From positions 62,001 to 126,000 of the forward strand of contig DATKQG010000096.1 of assembly GCA_035532835.1 (NCBI GenBank): a stretch of DNA of 64,000 bases. The letters run 5' to 3'. Origin of the DNA: Candidatus Dormiibacterota bacterium. GTDB taxonomy: Bacteria; Vulcanimicrobiota; Vulcanimicrobiia; Vulcanimicrobiales; Vulcanimicrobiaceae. Below, one piece after another: positions 42,193-51,820 of this stretch. The position numbers and the translations under genes are program-made. The stretch's first letter is position 1; every line of letters begins with the position of its first letter. The notes under the pieces were generated by a model. The model ran no database searches. It was given only the letters and a program-made list of their open reading frames with translations, and was not told where the DNA came from.

Positions 42193-42576
42193 GTGGCGCG
42201 CAAACGCGAGATCGGCGAGGCGTTACTGCGGCGCGTCGATGGCGATCGCGTTGCCGACAATCTCGCCGGCGCCTACGCCGATATCGCGCCGGATTTCGTG
42301 CGCTACCTCACGGAGTTCGCTTTCGGTGAGATCTACGCGCGCGAGGGCGACCTGAAGCAGCGCGAACTGGTGGCGATCGCGTCGCTCGCGACCATGGGCG
42401 GGTGCGACGCGCAGCTGGAGACGCACGTGCACGGGGCTTTCAACGTGGGGTTGAGCCAAGACGAGATCGTCGAAGCGGTGATGACGTTGATCCCCTACAT
42501 CGGCTTTCCGAAAGCGCTCGTCGCGATGGCGATCGTCAAACGCGTGGTCGAGAAGCGCTCCCGCACGAACCTCTAA
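42193..42576 (+). CDS. Carboxymuconolactone decarboxylase-like (AhpD fold) protein
   Basis: 127 residues from a GTG one base after the dehydrogenase stop. The AhpD-like helical core has EIYAREGDLKQRELVAIASL, GGCDAQLETHVHGAFNVG and EAVMTLIPYIGFPKAL. A single conserved Cys and the downstream His match gamma-carboxymuconolactone decarboxylases rather than the CxxC of AhpD. Members act as decarboxylases or thiol-dependent peroxidase partners, so the reaction here is open. The tight junction suggests cotranscription with the dehydrogenase. Confidence 0.85.
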   Translation: MARKREIGEALLRRVDGDRVADNLAGAYADIAPDFVRYLTEFAFGEIYAREGDLKQRELVAIASLATMGGCDAQLETHVHGAFNVGLSQDEIVEAVMTLIPYIGFPKALVAMAIVKRVVEKRSRTNL

Positions 42577-42635
42577 AAACCCGAGCTACCCGTTCTGCCG
42601 AAGGAGAAGCAAGCAGCCCGAAGGTACTGGAAGGC

Positions 42636-44789
42636 ATGTATCGATCGGTCGCCGCCGCCCTTGCCCTCTGCCTGCTTTTCGCGCCCCTTCGCTCGGCTGC
42701 GCTGGAGAGCGTCGCGCACCCGCAGATGGTGCTGCAGTACCCGCCCGCGCCGAAGGACGCTACCGTCGACACCTATTTCGGCGTCAAGGTGCCCGACCCG
42801 TACCGGCCGCTCGAGAACATCGATGCCCCCGCGACGCTGGCCTGGGAGCGCGCCGAGGAGCAACTGACCCGCGGGTACCTGGATGCGATTCCGGCCCGGG
42901 CGGCGATCGCGAAGCATCTGACGCACGTGGTCGATTATGAAAAAATCGGTGCGCCCTCGCATGTGAAGAACCAGTACTTCTATTCGTACAATTCCGGCCT
43001 GCAGAATCAAAACGTTCTGTATACGATGAACGGACCGAACGGGAAGCCACGCGTGCTGATCGATCCGAACGCGCTTTCGAAAGACGGGACGGTCGCGTTG
43101 GGCGATACCTCCGTGAGTACCGATGCACGATACATCGCGTACGCGACGCAGAGCGCCGGATCGGATTGGGAGACGTGGCATGTTCGCAATATTGCGACCG
43201 GCAAGGATCTCCCCGACGTTCTGCACTGGAGCAAATTTTCGGGCGCATCGTGGATGCCCGGCAACCGTTCGTTTCTGTACGCGCGCTACGCCACACCGAA
43301 GCCGGGCAAAGAACGCACGAGCGCGCTGTACAACCAGCGCATCTATCTGCATCGCCTGGGAACCCCGCAATCCAGCGATCGGCTCTTTTACGCGCGCCCG
43401 GATCACAAGGATTGGTTCATCGGCACGACCGTTACGCTGGACGGCCGATACGCGCTGCTGAGCACCAATACCGGCACCTCGCCGAACAACCGCGTGTATT
43501 ACATCGATTTGCGAAGCGCGAAGCGCGTCGTTCGGCCGATCTTTGCAAAAGCCGATGCAAGCTACAATTATCTCGACAACGCCGGTACGCGGTTTTACTT
43601 TCAAACCGATGCGAACGCACCGCGGGGCCGCGTCGTATCGATCGATCTTCGTTCGCCGAACGTCTTGCACACCGTCATTCCGGAGCGCGCGGCGGCGCTC
43701 GCTTCGGTGGCGACCGCCGGCCATCGGTTTTTTGCAAGCTACCTGGTAGACGCGCACTCCGCGGTGCGCGTCTACAATTATGCCGGGCATTTCGTTCGCG
43801 ACGTTCCGCTGCCGGGCATCGGCTCGGCCTCCGGCTTCGACGGCTGGCCGGACGACCGGCGCGTGTACTACTCCTATGCGAGTTGGACGACACCGGGCGC
43901 CATCTACAGTTACGATATCGCGAGCGGTAAGAGCACGCTCTATCGCCGCCCCCAGATCGCCTTCGATGCGAACGAGTACCAAACCGACGAGGTGTTCTAT
44001 CGCAGCAAGGATGGAACGCGCATTCCCATGATGATCGCGCACCGCAAAGGCATTGCGCTGGACGGCTCACACCCGACGATTCTCTACGGATACGGCGGCT
44101 TCGATATTGCGATGACTCCCTATTTCTCGTCGTTCATCGCCACATGGCTGCAGATGGGCGGCATCTACGCGGTCGCCAACATCCGCGGCGGATCGGAGTA
44201 CGGCGAAGCCTGGCATCGCGCCGGGATGCTGGCGAACAAACAGAACGTCTTCGACGATTTCATCGCCGCCGCAGAGTACCTCAAAGCCAAAGGCTATACG
44301 TCCACCGCAAAGCTTGCGATCAAAGGCGAATCGAACGGCGGCCTGCTGATCGGAGCCGTCGAGACGCAGCGGCCCGATCTCGCCGGTGCCGCGCTCCCCG
44401 GCGTCGGCGTGCTCGATATGCTGCGCTACGACAAATTCACGGTCGGCAACGCGTGGATTCCGGAATACGGTTGCGCGACGTGCAGCAAGGCGCAATTCGA
44501 GACGCTCTTGCGTTACTCGCCGTTGCAAAACGTTCGCCCCGGCACGCACTACCCGCCGACGATGATCATGACGGCCGACCACGACGACCGCGTCTTCCCG
44601 GCGCATAGCTTCAAGTTTGCGGCAACGATGCAGGCCGATCAGGCTGGAGATGCTCCAATCCTCTTGCGAATCGAATCGAAGGCCGGGCACGGCGGCGGAA
44701 CGCCGATCGCCAAGAGCATCGACGAATACGCCGATATCTACGCGTTCTTAGCCAAAAATCTCCACGTCGAGATTCCGGTTGGATTCTAG
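42636..44789 (+). CDS. Secreted prolyl oligopeptidase (S9A)
   Basis: 717 residues from ATG 42636 with a signal peptide (YRSVAAALALCLLFAPLRSA). The N-terminal YPPAPKDATVDTYFGVKVPD and DPYRPLENID are typical of prolyl oligopeptidases. A seven-bladed propeller lies in the middle and the alpha/beta hydrolase domain at the end. The triad is Ser in GESNGG, Asp in ADHDDRVFP and His in KAGHGGG. NIRGGSEYGEAWHRAG is the conserved substrate-pocket region. It cleaves proline-containing peptides, probably in the periplasm. The 3' end overlaps the convergent LOG gene by 4 bp. Confidence 0.92.
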   Translation: MYRSVAAALALCLLFAPLRSAALESVAHPQMVLQYPPAPKDATVDTYFGVKVPDPYRPLENIDAPATLAWERAEEQLTRGYLDAIPARAAIAKHLTHVVDYEKIGAPSHVKNQYFYSYNSGLQNQNVLYTMNGPNGKPRVLIDPNALSKDGTVALGDTSVSTDARYIAYATQSAGSDWETWHVRNIATGKDLPDVLHWSKFSGASWMPGNRSFLYARYATPKPGKERTSALYNQRIYLHRLGTPQSSDRLFYARPDHKDWFIGTTVTLDGRYALLSTNTGTSPNNRVYYIDLRSAKRVVRPIFAKADASYNYLDNAGTRFYFQTDANAPRGRVVSIDLRSPNVLHTVIPERAAALASVATAGHRFFASYLVDAHSAVRVYNYAGHFVRDVPLPGIGSASGFDGWPDDRRVYYSYASWTTPGAIYSYDIASGKSTLYRRPQIAFDANEYQTDEVFYRSKDGTRIPMMIAHRKGIALDGSHPTILYGYGGFDIAMTPYFSSFIATWLQMGGIYAVANIRGGSEYGEAWHRAGMLANKQNVFDDFIAAAEYLKAKGYTSTAKLAIKGESNGGLLIGAVETQRPDLAGAALPGVGVLDMLRYDKFTVGNAWIPEYGCATCSKAQFETLLRYSPLQNVRPGTHYPPTMIMTADHDDRVFPAHSFKFAATMQADQAGDAPILLRIESKAGHGGGTPIAKSIDEYADIYAFLAKNLHVEIPVGF

Positions 44790-45319
44790 GCGAACTGCTC
44801 GAGAAGCTCGCCGATCGTCGGCTTGGCGACGAACAGTTTGCGCGTGGGATCGGCAAGGAAGCCCCGTTCCAACATGCTATCGAACAGGGCCAGGAGATCG
44901 TCGTAGAAGCCGTCGACGTTGAGTAAACCGATCGGCTTGTCGTGGATGCCGAGTTGTCGCCACGTAAGGATCTCGCAGAACTCGTCCATCGTGCCGACGC
45001 CGCCCGGCAAGGCGATGAAGCCGTCGCTCAGATCGGCCATGAGCGCCTTGCGTTCGTGCATGCTGCCGACCACGTGCAGTTGCGTGACGCCGGTGTGCGC
45101 GATCTCCGCGCGTTCGAGCGCTTCGGGGATGACGCCGATCACTTCGCCGCCCTCGGCAAGCGCGGCGTCCGCGAGCGTGCCCATGAGCCCGACGCGTCCG
45201 CCTCCGTAGACGATGCCGTATCCGGCGCGCACGATCGCTTGCGCGACCTCGCGGACAACCGGGTCGAAGGCGCGGTCGTGGCCGGAGCGCGCGCCGCAGA
45301 AGAGGCAAAGTCGGGGCAT
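44786..45319 (-). CDS. LOG family protein (cytokinin riboside 5'-monophosphate phosphoribohydrolase type)
   Basis: 177 residues from ATG 45319; the open frame extends far upstream but only as shadow. The family signature is present: CLFCGARSGHD at the start, YGGGRVGLMG, and ALPGGVGTMDEFCEILTW with the PGGxGTxxE motif. LOG proteins hydrolyse nucleoside 5'-monophosphates to free base and ribose phosphate; some are annotated, wrongly, as lysine decarboxylases. It is divergent from the SUI1-type gene with 57 bp between. Confidence 0.9.
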   Translation of the reverse strand: MPRLCLFCGARSGHDRAFDPVVREVAQAIVRAGYGIVYGGGRVGLMGTLADAALAEGGEVIGVIPEALERAEIAHTGVTQLHVVGSMHERKALMADLSDGFIALPGGVGTMDEFCEILTWRQLGIHDKPIGLLNVDGFYDDLLALFDSMLERGFLADPTRKLFVAKPTIGELLEQFA

Positions 45320-45376
45320 ACCGCGCAGCGCTTTAGGCAAGCGGAATATACGCGCCTGCCGGAGCAAACAGCGGGG

Positions 45377-45718
45377 ATGCCTAGCGACGATCGGCGGCTC
45401 GTGTACTCCAGCGAATCCGGCTTTCTCGCCGAGCCGAAGCCCGGCCGGCAAAAGGCCCCCGGCCAAGCTGCCAAACCGAGCCTGCCCCAAGACGGCGTGA
45501 TCCGGATCGCACGCGAGCGACGGCGCGCGAGCACGGTGAGTCTCGTGCACGGCTTGAACGAACGCGAGATCGCGGACGTGGCAAAGGCGCTCAAGCGCCA
45601 CTGCGGCACGGGCGGAACCACGAAGAACGGTACGATCGAGATACAAGGCGATCACCGCGAGAAGATTGCCGCGTGGTTTGCGGCCCAGGGCCGCAAGGCG
45701 AAGCTCGCGGGTGGCTAA
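45377..45718 (+). CDS. SUI1/YciH family translation factor
   Basis: 113 residues from ATG 45377. The C-terminal 75 residues match the eIF1/SUI1 fold: VIRIARERRRASTVSLVHGL, KRHCGTGGTTKNGTIEIQG and DHREKIAAWFAAQG. The N-terminal part is a basic, low-complexity arm (SGFLAEPKPGRQKAPGQ). YciH proteins can bind ribosomes and affect start selection or stress translation; their exact bacterial role is unclear. The P450 gene starts inside its last codons (8-bp overlap). Confidence 0.9.
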   Translation: MPSDDRRLVYSSESGFLAEPKPGRQKAPGQAAKPSLPQDGVIRIARERRRASTVSLVHGLNEREIADVAKALKRHCGTGGTTKNGTIEIQGDHREKIAAWFAAQGRKAKLAGG

Positions 45719-47042
45719 GGCGCTCCCCGGCCCAAGCATGTGGGCGACCACGCGCGCATTGTTGCCCACGCCGTATCGTGCGCTGCCCACCTTTCTCGCA
45801 GCCACCGCTGCGCAATACGGCCCGGTTTCGACGTTCGCGCTGCCGTGGAGACGATTCGTGTTCGTCAACGATCCGGAGGCGATCAAAGCGGTCTTCGTAA
45901 CGCAACAGCACGCGTTCGTGAAATCGGAGGGCGTGCGAACGCTGCGCATTCTGCTCGGCGAAGGCTTGCTCACCAGCGAGGACCCGTTGCATCGCAAGAT
46001 GCGTCGCATCGTGCAGCCGGCGTTTCATCACGCGCGTATCGGTGCGTACGGCGTAACGATGCTCGAGCACGCGCGCGAGTTCGTGGCCGGCCTTCACGAT
46101 GGCGAAACGTTCGACATGCACACGGCGATGAGCGAACTCACCCTCAAGATTGCGGGGAGTACGCTGTTCGGCGCGGATACTGCGGATCAAGCGCAAGCCG
46201 TGCGCGATGCGTTGCACGAAACGATGGACGTCTTTCCCGGAGCGATCGGCCCGATCGGCAAGCTCCGCCGGCGATTGCCGCTAGCATCGACGCGGCGCTT
46301 CGAGCGCGCCCGGGCGACATTGGATGCGATCGTCTACGGCCTGATTGCGGAACGGCGCCGGTCGGCGAGCGAACGCGGCGACGCGCTCTCGCTGCTGCTT
46401 GCAGCCGGAGAGGCCGAAGGCGCGGATCGCCCGAGCGACGAGCAGATTCGCGATGAGGTGATGACGCTATTCCTTGCCGGCCACGAGACCACGGCGAATG
46501 CGTTGACGTGGACGTGGTATCTGTTGGCATTGCATCCCGAGGTTGTCGAGCGCTTGCGCGCCGAGAGCGCGGGCATGGATTTTAGCGCGGATCCGTTCGC
46601 GTTACTCGCAGCCTTGGAATACACCACCCGCGTGGTAAAGGAGGCGATGCGTCTCTATCCGCCGGCCTGGATTATTGGGCGCCAAGCTCTCGCCGACGTC
46701 GAGTTGCTCGGGCGCTATCCCATCCCCGGCGGAGCGACGGTGCTCATTTCACCGCTCGTGTTGCAGCGCACGCCCTCGCTCTATCCGCGCGCGTTGGAGT
46801 TCGACCCCGATCGATGGAACGATGGCGAGGGCATCCCGTTTGCGTACGTTCCGTTCGGCGGCGGCGCGCGTCGTTGCATCGGAGAAGCCTTCGCCTGGAT
46901 GGAAGCGACGCTCTTGCTCGCGTATATCGCGCGCAGCTTCACCTTCGCGCGGACGCCGGGCCCGGATATCCGGATCGACCCGCTGGTTACGCTCCGCCCC
47001 AAGGGCCCCATGCTCGTGCAGGCGACGAAGCAAACCGCCTAG
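45711..47042 (+). CDS. Cytochrome P450
   Basis: 443 residues from GTG 45711. The I-helix motif is LFLAGHETTANALTWTW, the ExxR pair is in KEAMRLYPP, and the heme-binding loop is PFGGGARRCIGEAF with the Cys ligand. The N-terminus is soluble (ALPGPSMWATTRALLPTPYR), as in bacterial P450s. Closest general resemblance is to the CYP1xx/CYP4-like fatty acid or terpene hydroxylases; the substrate is unknown and no ferredoxin partner is adjacent. It starts inside the SUI1 gene and is followed 12 bp later by an amino-acid permease. Confidence 0.9.
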   Translation: MAKALPGPSMWATTRALLPTPYRALPTFLAATAAQYGPVSTFALPWRRFVFVNDPEAIKAVFVTQQHAFVKSEGVRTLRILLGEGLLTSEDPLHRKMRRIVQPAFHHARIGAYGVTMLEHAREFVAGLHDGETFDMHTAMSELTLKIAGSTLFGADTADQAQAVRDALHETMDVFPGAIGPIGKLRRRLPLASTRRFERARATLDAIVYGLIAERRRSASERGDALSLLLAAGEAEGADRPSDEQIRDEVMTLFLAGHETTANALTWTWYLLALHPEVVERLRAESAGMDFSADPFALLAALEYTTRVVKEAMRLYPPAWIIGRQALADVELLGRYPIPGGATVLISPLVLQRTPSLYPRALEFDPDRWNDGEGIPFAYVPFGGGARRCIGEAFAWMEATLLLAYIARSFTFARTPGPDIRIDPLVTLRPKGPMLVQATKQTA

Positions 47043-47054
47043 CCGCGAGCGCGC

Positions 47055-48404
47055 GTGGAGGAGTCGAGCAATACAACGCGCGAGTCTGCGGTTGTGGCAT
47101 CGCTACTACGCAGGCTCGGCACACTCGATCTGGCGTTGATTACGATCGGAGCCGTGATCGGCTCGGGAATCTTCCGAACGCCGTCGGTTGTCGCGCAGCG
47201 GGCACACATTCCCGCCCTAATCCTCGCCTGCTGGGCGTTGGGCGGAGTTGTAGCGGTAATCGGCGCCTTCGTCTTTGCGGAACTCGCCGCCCGGCGCCCG
47301 CTCAGCGGCGGGCTCTACGCGTACCTGCGCGACGCCTATAACCCCGGCGTCGCGTTTGTTTTTGGCTGGACGCTCCTCTTCATCGGCGACACCGGCGGCA
47401 CGGCCGCAGCCGCCGTCTTATTTGCCGGATACTTCGAGCCGTTAACCGGCTTGCACGTCGCGCCGACGATCGTCGCGGTCGTAACGCTCGCGCTCGTCAC
47501 GGCGATCAACGTTCTGGGCGTGCGGCAAGGAGGGACGTGGCAGAACGTCTTGGTCGTGCTGAAGATTGGCGCGATCGGAGGATTGATCGCGGCCGGTATC
47601 TTCGCGCATCCTAGCGCCGCGTCGGCAGCACCGGTCGCGTTCCATAGCGGCGGCACGCTGCTGGGTGCGCTCGGGGTAGCGATGCTGCCCGTGCTCTTTT
47701 CCTACAACGGCTTTCAAGGTGCGAGTTTCATTACGGGCGCGACGCGCGACCCCGAGCGCACCATTCCTCGCGGACTGGTTATCGGAGTCGGAACGATCGT
47801 CGTTATCTATCTGCTCGCGAATATCGGATATCTGCACGCGCTCGGTGCCGCCGGCCTGGCCCGCACGCACACGCCCGCCAGCGATGTGATGCAGGCCGCA
47901 ATCGGACCGGTAGGCGCGCGCGTTATCGCGGTCGCGATCACGCTTTCGACGCTCGGGTTCATGAGCACGCGTTTGCTTGTTGCCCCGCGCATCTATCATC
48001 AAATGGCGCAAGACGGGTTGTTTTTCAAAGCGGTCGGATGGATTAATCCGCGGACGCACGTTCCAACCGTCGCGATCGTGCTCGAAGGATTGGTTGCGGC
48101 GATCATCGCCGCCAGCGGGACGTTCGAACAAATCGTGAACTGGGTCGTCGCTCCCGAATGGGCCTTCGTTGTAATGGCCGCAGGCGCGGTGTTCGTCTTC
48201 CGGCGTCGCGATGCAGATAAACTGCCGCCGGCCACGCGCGTCCCCGGGCATCCATGGACGACCGGTTTGTTCATTATTACGCTGCTCGCAATTTTCGCGG
48301 CCGAATTGCTGACCTATCCGCGAGATACGCTCTACGGCGCTTTGGTGATGGGCGCGGGCGTTGTGTTCTTCTTTGTGTGGCGGCGCACTCGCGCCGTAAG
48401 GTAG
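47055..48404 (+). CDS. APC-superfamily amino-acid permease
   Basis: 449 residues from GTG 47055. Twelve membrane segments are expected. LALITIGAVIGSGIFRTPS is the conserved first segment with the substrate-backbone GSGIF motif, and ELAARRPLSGGLYAYLRDAY follows. The relatives are amino acid/polyamine antiporters; specificity is not predictable. From 47491 to the stop the DNA is repeated at 51821-52734, where the 5' third is missing. Its GC content matches the housekeeping genes. Confidence 0.88.
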   Translation: MEESSNTTRESAVVASLLRRLGTLDLALITIGAVIGSGIFRTPSVVAQRAHIPALILACWALGGVVAVIGAFVFAELAARRPLSGGLYAYLRDAYNPGVAFVFGWTLLFIGDTGGTAAAAVLFAGYFEPLTGLHVAPTIVAVVTLALVTAINVLGVRQGGTWQNVLVVLKIGAIGGLIAAGIFAHPSAASAAPVAFHSGGTLLGALGVAMLPVLFSYNGFQGASFITGATRDPERTIPRGLVIGVGTIVVIYLLANIGYLHALGAAGLARTHTPASDVMQAAIGPVGARVIAVAITLSTLGFMSTRLLVAPRIYHQMAQDGLFFKAVGWINPRTHVPTVAIVLEGLVAAIIAASGTFEQIVNWVVAPEWAFVVMAAGAVFVFRRRDADKLPPATRVPGHPWTTGLFIITLLAIFAAELLTYPRDTLYGALVMGAGVVFFFVWRRTRAVR

Positions 48405-48407
48405 CTT
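47491..48407 (+). repeat. 917-bp direct repeat, copy 1 (3' two thirds of the permease gene)
   Basis: Matches 51821-52737 without gaps (offset 4330). I counted about 20 differences in the first 250 bp and fewer later, and about 14 changed residues in roughly 300. The match stops 3 bp past the permease stop codon. It flanks a 3.4-kb segment with the BNR protein gene and could recombine to delete or amplify it. Confidence 0.9.
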
Positions 48408-48599
48408 GCCGGGCTCAGAACAACTGGCCATGCCGGAAGGCGCCGCCGGCGAGGGCGACCGGTCTGTACATGGTCAAAACATTGGCACAGCACATCGCGT
48501 TCGAATCGGATGCCCGGGGGCGGACCGCGATTGACCGTTACGATTTCGATTGCACGCCGCGCTGGTTAGAGACAGGATTCTCCGAATCGCGCGGTCATA

Positions 48600-51500
48600 A
48601 TGGTCGGGATGAAGCGCTTTCTTACCGGCGTTCTTGCCGTTATCGTGGTCGCTGCTCCGCTGGCCATTCGCGCCGCCGCAACAGCTCCGACCAAAGAGCA
48701 ATTGATCTCCAAGCTGTCGTGGCGCAGCATCGGTCCGGCGATCGGAGGACGCGTCGTCGCGGTCGCGGGCGTTCCAAATGAGCCCAACCTGTTCTACATG
48801 GGCGGCGTCGAAGGCGGCGTTTGGAAGAGCACCGATTACGGCCTGACGTGGGATAATATTACCGACGGCAAGATTCCGGGAATCGCTGATCCAATCGGCG
48901 CGCTCGCGGTGGCGCCTTCAAATGCGAAGGTCATCTACGCGGGCACCGGCGAGGCGGACATCCGCAGCGATTTCGACACGGGCGACGGTATCTACAAGAC
49001 GACCGACGCCGGTAAGACTTGGCACTACGCCGGGTTACGCAACACGCATATGACGACCAAACTGGTCGTCGACCCGCACAATCCCAACGTCGTGTACGCT
49101 GCGTCGATGGGCCACGTGTTCGTGCCCAACACCGACCGCGGCGTTTTCAAGACGACCGACGGCGGCAAGAGTTGGCACAAGATTCTGTACGTCGACGCGA
49201 AAACCGGCGGCGTGGACCTGGTGATGGACCCGCACAACGCGAACGTGTTGTACGCCGCGATGTGGCAGGCACAGCGCGTGCCGTGGAAGCTGACCAGCGG
49301 CGGCCCCGGCAGCGGCTTGTATAAAACGACCGACGCCGGTGCGCATTGGACCAAGATCTCGACCAATCCCGGATTCGCCAAAGACCTGCTCGGAAAGATC
49401 GGCGTGTCGGTCGCGGCGAGCAACCCGCGCATCGTGTACGCGATCGTGCAGGCCAAGGACGGCGGCGTGTTCCGCTCGCAGAACGGCGGGGCGACTTGGA
49501 AGCTGGTCAACAACGAGATGAAGCTGCGCCAGCGCGCCTTCTACTATACGGCGATTTTCGCCGACCCGACCAATGCGAACGTCGCGTACGCGCCGCAAGT
49601 CGACAGCGTCTACAAGACGACCGACGGCGGTAAGACGTGGAAAGTGATCCCCTCGATCCCGCATGGCGATCACCACATCATCTGGGTCAATCCGCTCCAT
49701 CCCAAGATCATGCTCGAGGGCAACGACGGCGGCGCGACGGTGTCGACGAACGGCGGCAAGACATGGAGCACCGTGTGGAATCAGAAGACCGGGCAATTCT
49801 ATAAAGTTGCGCTCGACGACCAGTTCCCGTTTCATGTCTACGGCGCGCAGCAGGACGAAGGGGCCTTCGAGGCCCCGAGCGCGATGCCGGGCGGCGCGAT
49901 TCCGCTTTCGGCATGGCAGTCGGTCGCGCTCGGCGAGAGCACGTGGGTCGCGCCCGAACCGGGTCATCCCGACGTGACGTACGGGGCGGGCTACAACAGC
50001 TCACTCGTGCGCCTGAACAATCACACCGGTGAAGAAAAGAACGTGAGCCCGTGGCCGCGCTACATGGCCGGCTCGCCCGCGGCAGAAACCAAGTACCGTT
50101 TCGGGTGGACGCACCCGATCTTTTTCTCTCCCGCCGATCCCAAAGAGTTGCTCGTCGGCTCGCAAGTCGTCTTCTCGAGTATGGATCAGGGACAGACGTG
50201 GAAGGTCATCAGCCCCGATCTCACTCGCAACGACAAGAGCACCGAGGGGCCGACCGGCGGTCCGATTTTCCTGGATCAAACCGGCGCGGAAACCTTCCCC
50301 GACGTCGCGTCGCTCGCGGTCTCGCCGCTCAACAAGGACGTGATCTGGGCCGGATCGGCCGACGGCCTGGTGCACGTGACGACCGATCACGGCGGCAGTT
50401 GGAAACTCGTCACGCCGCCTGCGCTTCCGCAATGGGCGCAGATCAGCTCGATCGAACCGTCGCACACCGCGGAGGGCACGGCATATCTGTCGGCATCGCG
50501 TTACATGTGGGACGATTTCCACCCGTACGTGTATAAGACGACCGACTACGGTGCGCACTGGACGACGATCTCGGCGAATCTGCCGAACGATCAATATGTG
50601 TTCGCCGTGCGCCAGGATCCGCGCGAGCCGCGCCTGCTCTTCGTGGGTACGCGCAGCACGGTCTACGCGAGCTTCGACGACGGCGGCCGCTGGACGCCGC
50701 TTACGCTCAATCTTCCCGGCGTGCAGGTTCGCGATCTCGCGATCGATGCGCGTGAGGGCGAACTGGTGGCGGCCACGCATGGCCGTTCGTTCTGGATTCT
50801 CGACAATCTGGCGCTGCTCGAACAGATTGCGCGCGGCGATCAGCCCGGCGCGGATGCCGCCTATCTCTACGCACCGGAGAACGCGTGGCTAACCCACGCG
50901 TACGGTGGCGGCGGATACGGAAGCAACGATCCGACCGCGGGCGCGAATCCCAAGTACGGAACGACGGTATTCTTCGACATACCCAAGGGTTATAACGGCC
51001 GCACGCCGGCGACGCTCACGTTCGAGGATGCGTCGGGCGCGACGATTCGCAATTTCACGCTGCATCTAGCGAACAAGCACGAGAAGAAGCTGACCAGAGC
51101 GCAGCGGGCGCTGATGGACAGCACGGCGTTGCGTGCGCACGACATCGCCGAAGCGACCGCAGTCAAGCCGGGAATGAATACGTTCCAGTGGGATATGAAG
51201 TACCCGCCGGCCTACGACGTTCCGGGATTCCGTAACGCCGAAACCGACGACTTCCCCGACGTCGGCGACGGACCGACGATTCTGCCCGGCAAATATCAGG
51301 TGACGCTGCACTACGGCGGCAAGTCGTACACGCAGCCGTTCACCGTGACGCTCGATCCGCGTCTGCATCCGGCCGACGGCGATCTGGAAGCGCGCTTTGC
51401 GCTGGAAACCAAGATCCACGATTCGATCGACCAACTCGATCGAGCGATCGACGCGGCGATGAACGCTCGTGCGGGACTGCCGGCAGCGCGTCGGGCCCAA

Positions 51501-51719
51501 GTCAACGCGGAGATCGCGGAACTGGTCATGCTTCGCATGAATTCGAGCGAAGCCGACGTGCTGTATGCCGACAAAATCCGCGCCCAGCTCGGCTTCTTGC
51601 TCAATTCACTCGAAAATGCGTATCAGAAGCCGACGGCGGCGGAGTACGCAACCTTCGATGACTTACGTAAGATCGCCACGATGGGTGAAGACCGGCTCAA
51701 GGCACTGACGGCGCGATAA
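48600..51719 (+). CDS. Secreted BNR/VPS10 (sortilin)-like repeat protein
   Basis: 1039 residues, with a signal peptide (KRFLTGVLAVIVVAAPLAIR); the start may be the ATG at 48609. At least nine BNR-like Asp-box repeats are seen (GVWKSTDYGLTW, GIYKTTDAGKTWHY, GVFKTTDGGKSW, VYKTTDGGKTW, ATVSTNGGKTW and others), forming one or two large propellers. A C-terminal beta-sandwich (FFDIPKGYNGRTPATLTFED and PILPGKYQVTLHYGG-like) and an alpha-helical tail follow. Such proteins are common in Acidobacteria-like and related genomes and are labelled glycosyl hydrolase or sortilin-like; no catalytic site is obvious. The stop codon lies in a hairpin loop. Confidence 0.85.
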   Translation: MVGMKRFLTGVLAVIVVAAPLAIRAAATAPTKEQLISKLSWRSIGPAIGGRVVAVAGVPNEPNLFYMGGVEGGVWKSTDYGLTWDNITDGKIPGIADPIGALAVAPSNAKVIYAGTGEADIRSDFDTGDGIYKTTDAGKTWHYAGLRNTHMTTKLVVDPHNPNVVYAASMGHVFVPNTDRGVFKTTDGGKSWHKILYVDAKTGGVDLVMDPHNANVLYAAMWQAQRVPWKLTSGGPGSGLYKTTDAGAHWTKISTNPGFAKDLLGKIGVSVAASNPRIVYAIVQAKDGGVFRSQNGGATWKLVNNEMKLRQRAFYYTAIFADPTNANVAYAPQVDSVYKTTDGGKTWKVIPSIPHGDHHIIWVNPLHPKIMLEGNDGGATVSTNGGKTWSTVWNQKTGQFYKVALDDQFPFHVYGAQQDEGAFEAPSAMPGGAIPLSAWQSVALGESTWVAPEPGHPDVTYGAGYNSSLVRLNNHTGEEKNVSPWPRYMAGSPAAETKYRFGWTHPIFFSPADPKELLVGSQVVFSSMDQGQTWKVISPDLTRNDKSTEGPTGGPIFLDQTGAETFPDVASLAVSPLNKDVIWAGSADGLVHVTTDHGGSWKLVTPPALPQWAQISSIEPSHTAEGTAYLSASRYMWDDFHPYVYKTTDYGAHWTTISANLPNDQYVFAVRQDPREPRLLFVGTRSTVYASFDDGGRWTPLTLNLPGVQVRDLAIDAREGELVAATHGRSFWILDNLALLEQIARGDQPGADAAYLYAPENAWLTHAYGGGGYGSNDPTAGANPKYGTTVFFDIPKGYNGRTPATLTFEDASGATIRNFTLHLANKHEKKLTRAQRALMDSTALRAHDIAEATAVKPGMNTFQWDMKYPPAYDVPGFRNAETDDFPDVGDGPTILPGKYQVTLHYGGKSYTQPFTVTLDPRLHPADGDLEARFALETKIHDSIDQLDRAIDAAMNARAGLPAARRAQVNAEIAELVMLRMNSSEADVLYADKIRAQLGFLLNSLENAYQKPTAAEYATFDDLRKIATMGEDRLKALTAR

Positions 51720-51737
51720 GCGGCGTCAGTGCCTTGA
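51697..51737 (+). terminator. Hairpin enclosing the stop codon of the BNR gene
   Basis: A perfect 14-bp stem (51697-51710 with 51724-51737) closes a 13-nt loop that contains the TAA stop at 51717-51719. There is no T-run. It may end transcription with Rho or protect the 3' end of the mRNA. Confidence 0.65.
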
Positions 51738-51820
51738 TACCTCGCCTTGACGACGTTCGGTCTCCATTGATTTGTCGCTGGACCGTCGGCTCAAGAACAG
51801 CCGGATAAAAGCTACCGCCG

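Noticed and set aside
44786-45319. Lysine decarboxylase
   Set aside because: The PGGxGTxxE motif and length identify the LOG phosphoribohydrolase family; the decarboxylase name is a legacy error.
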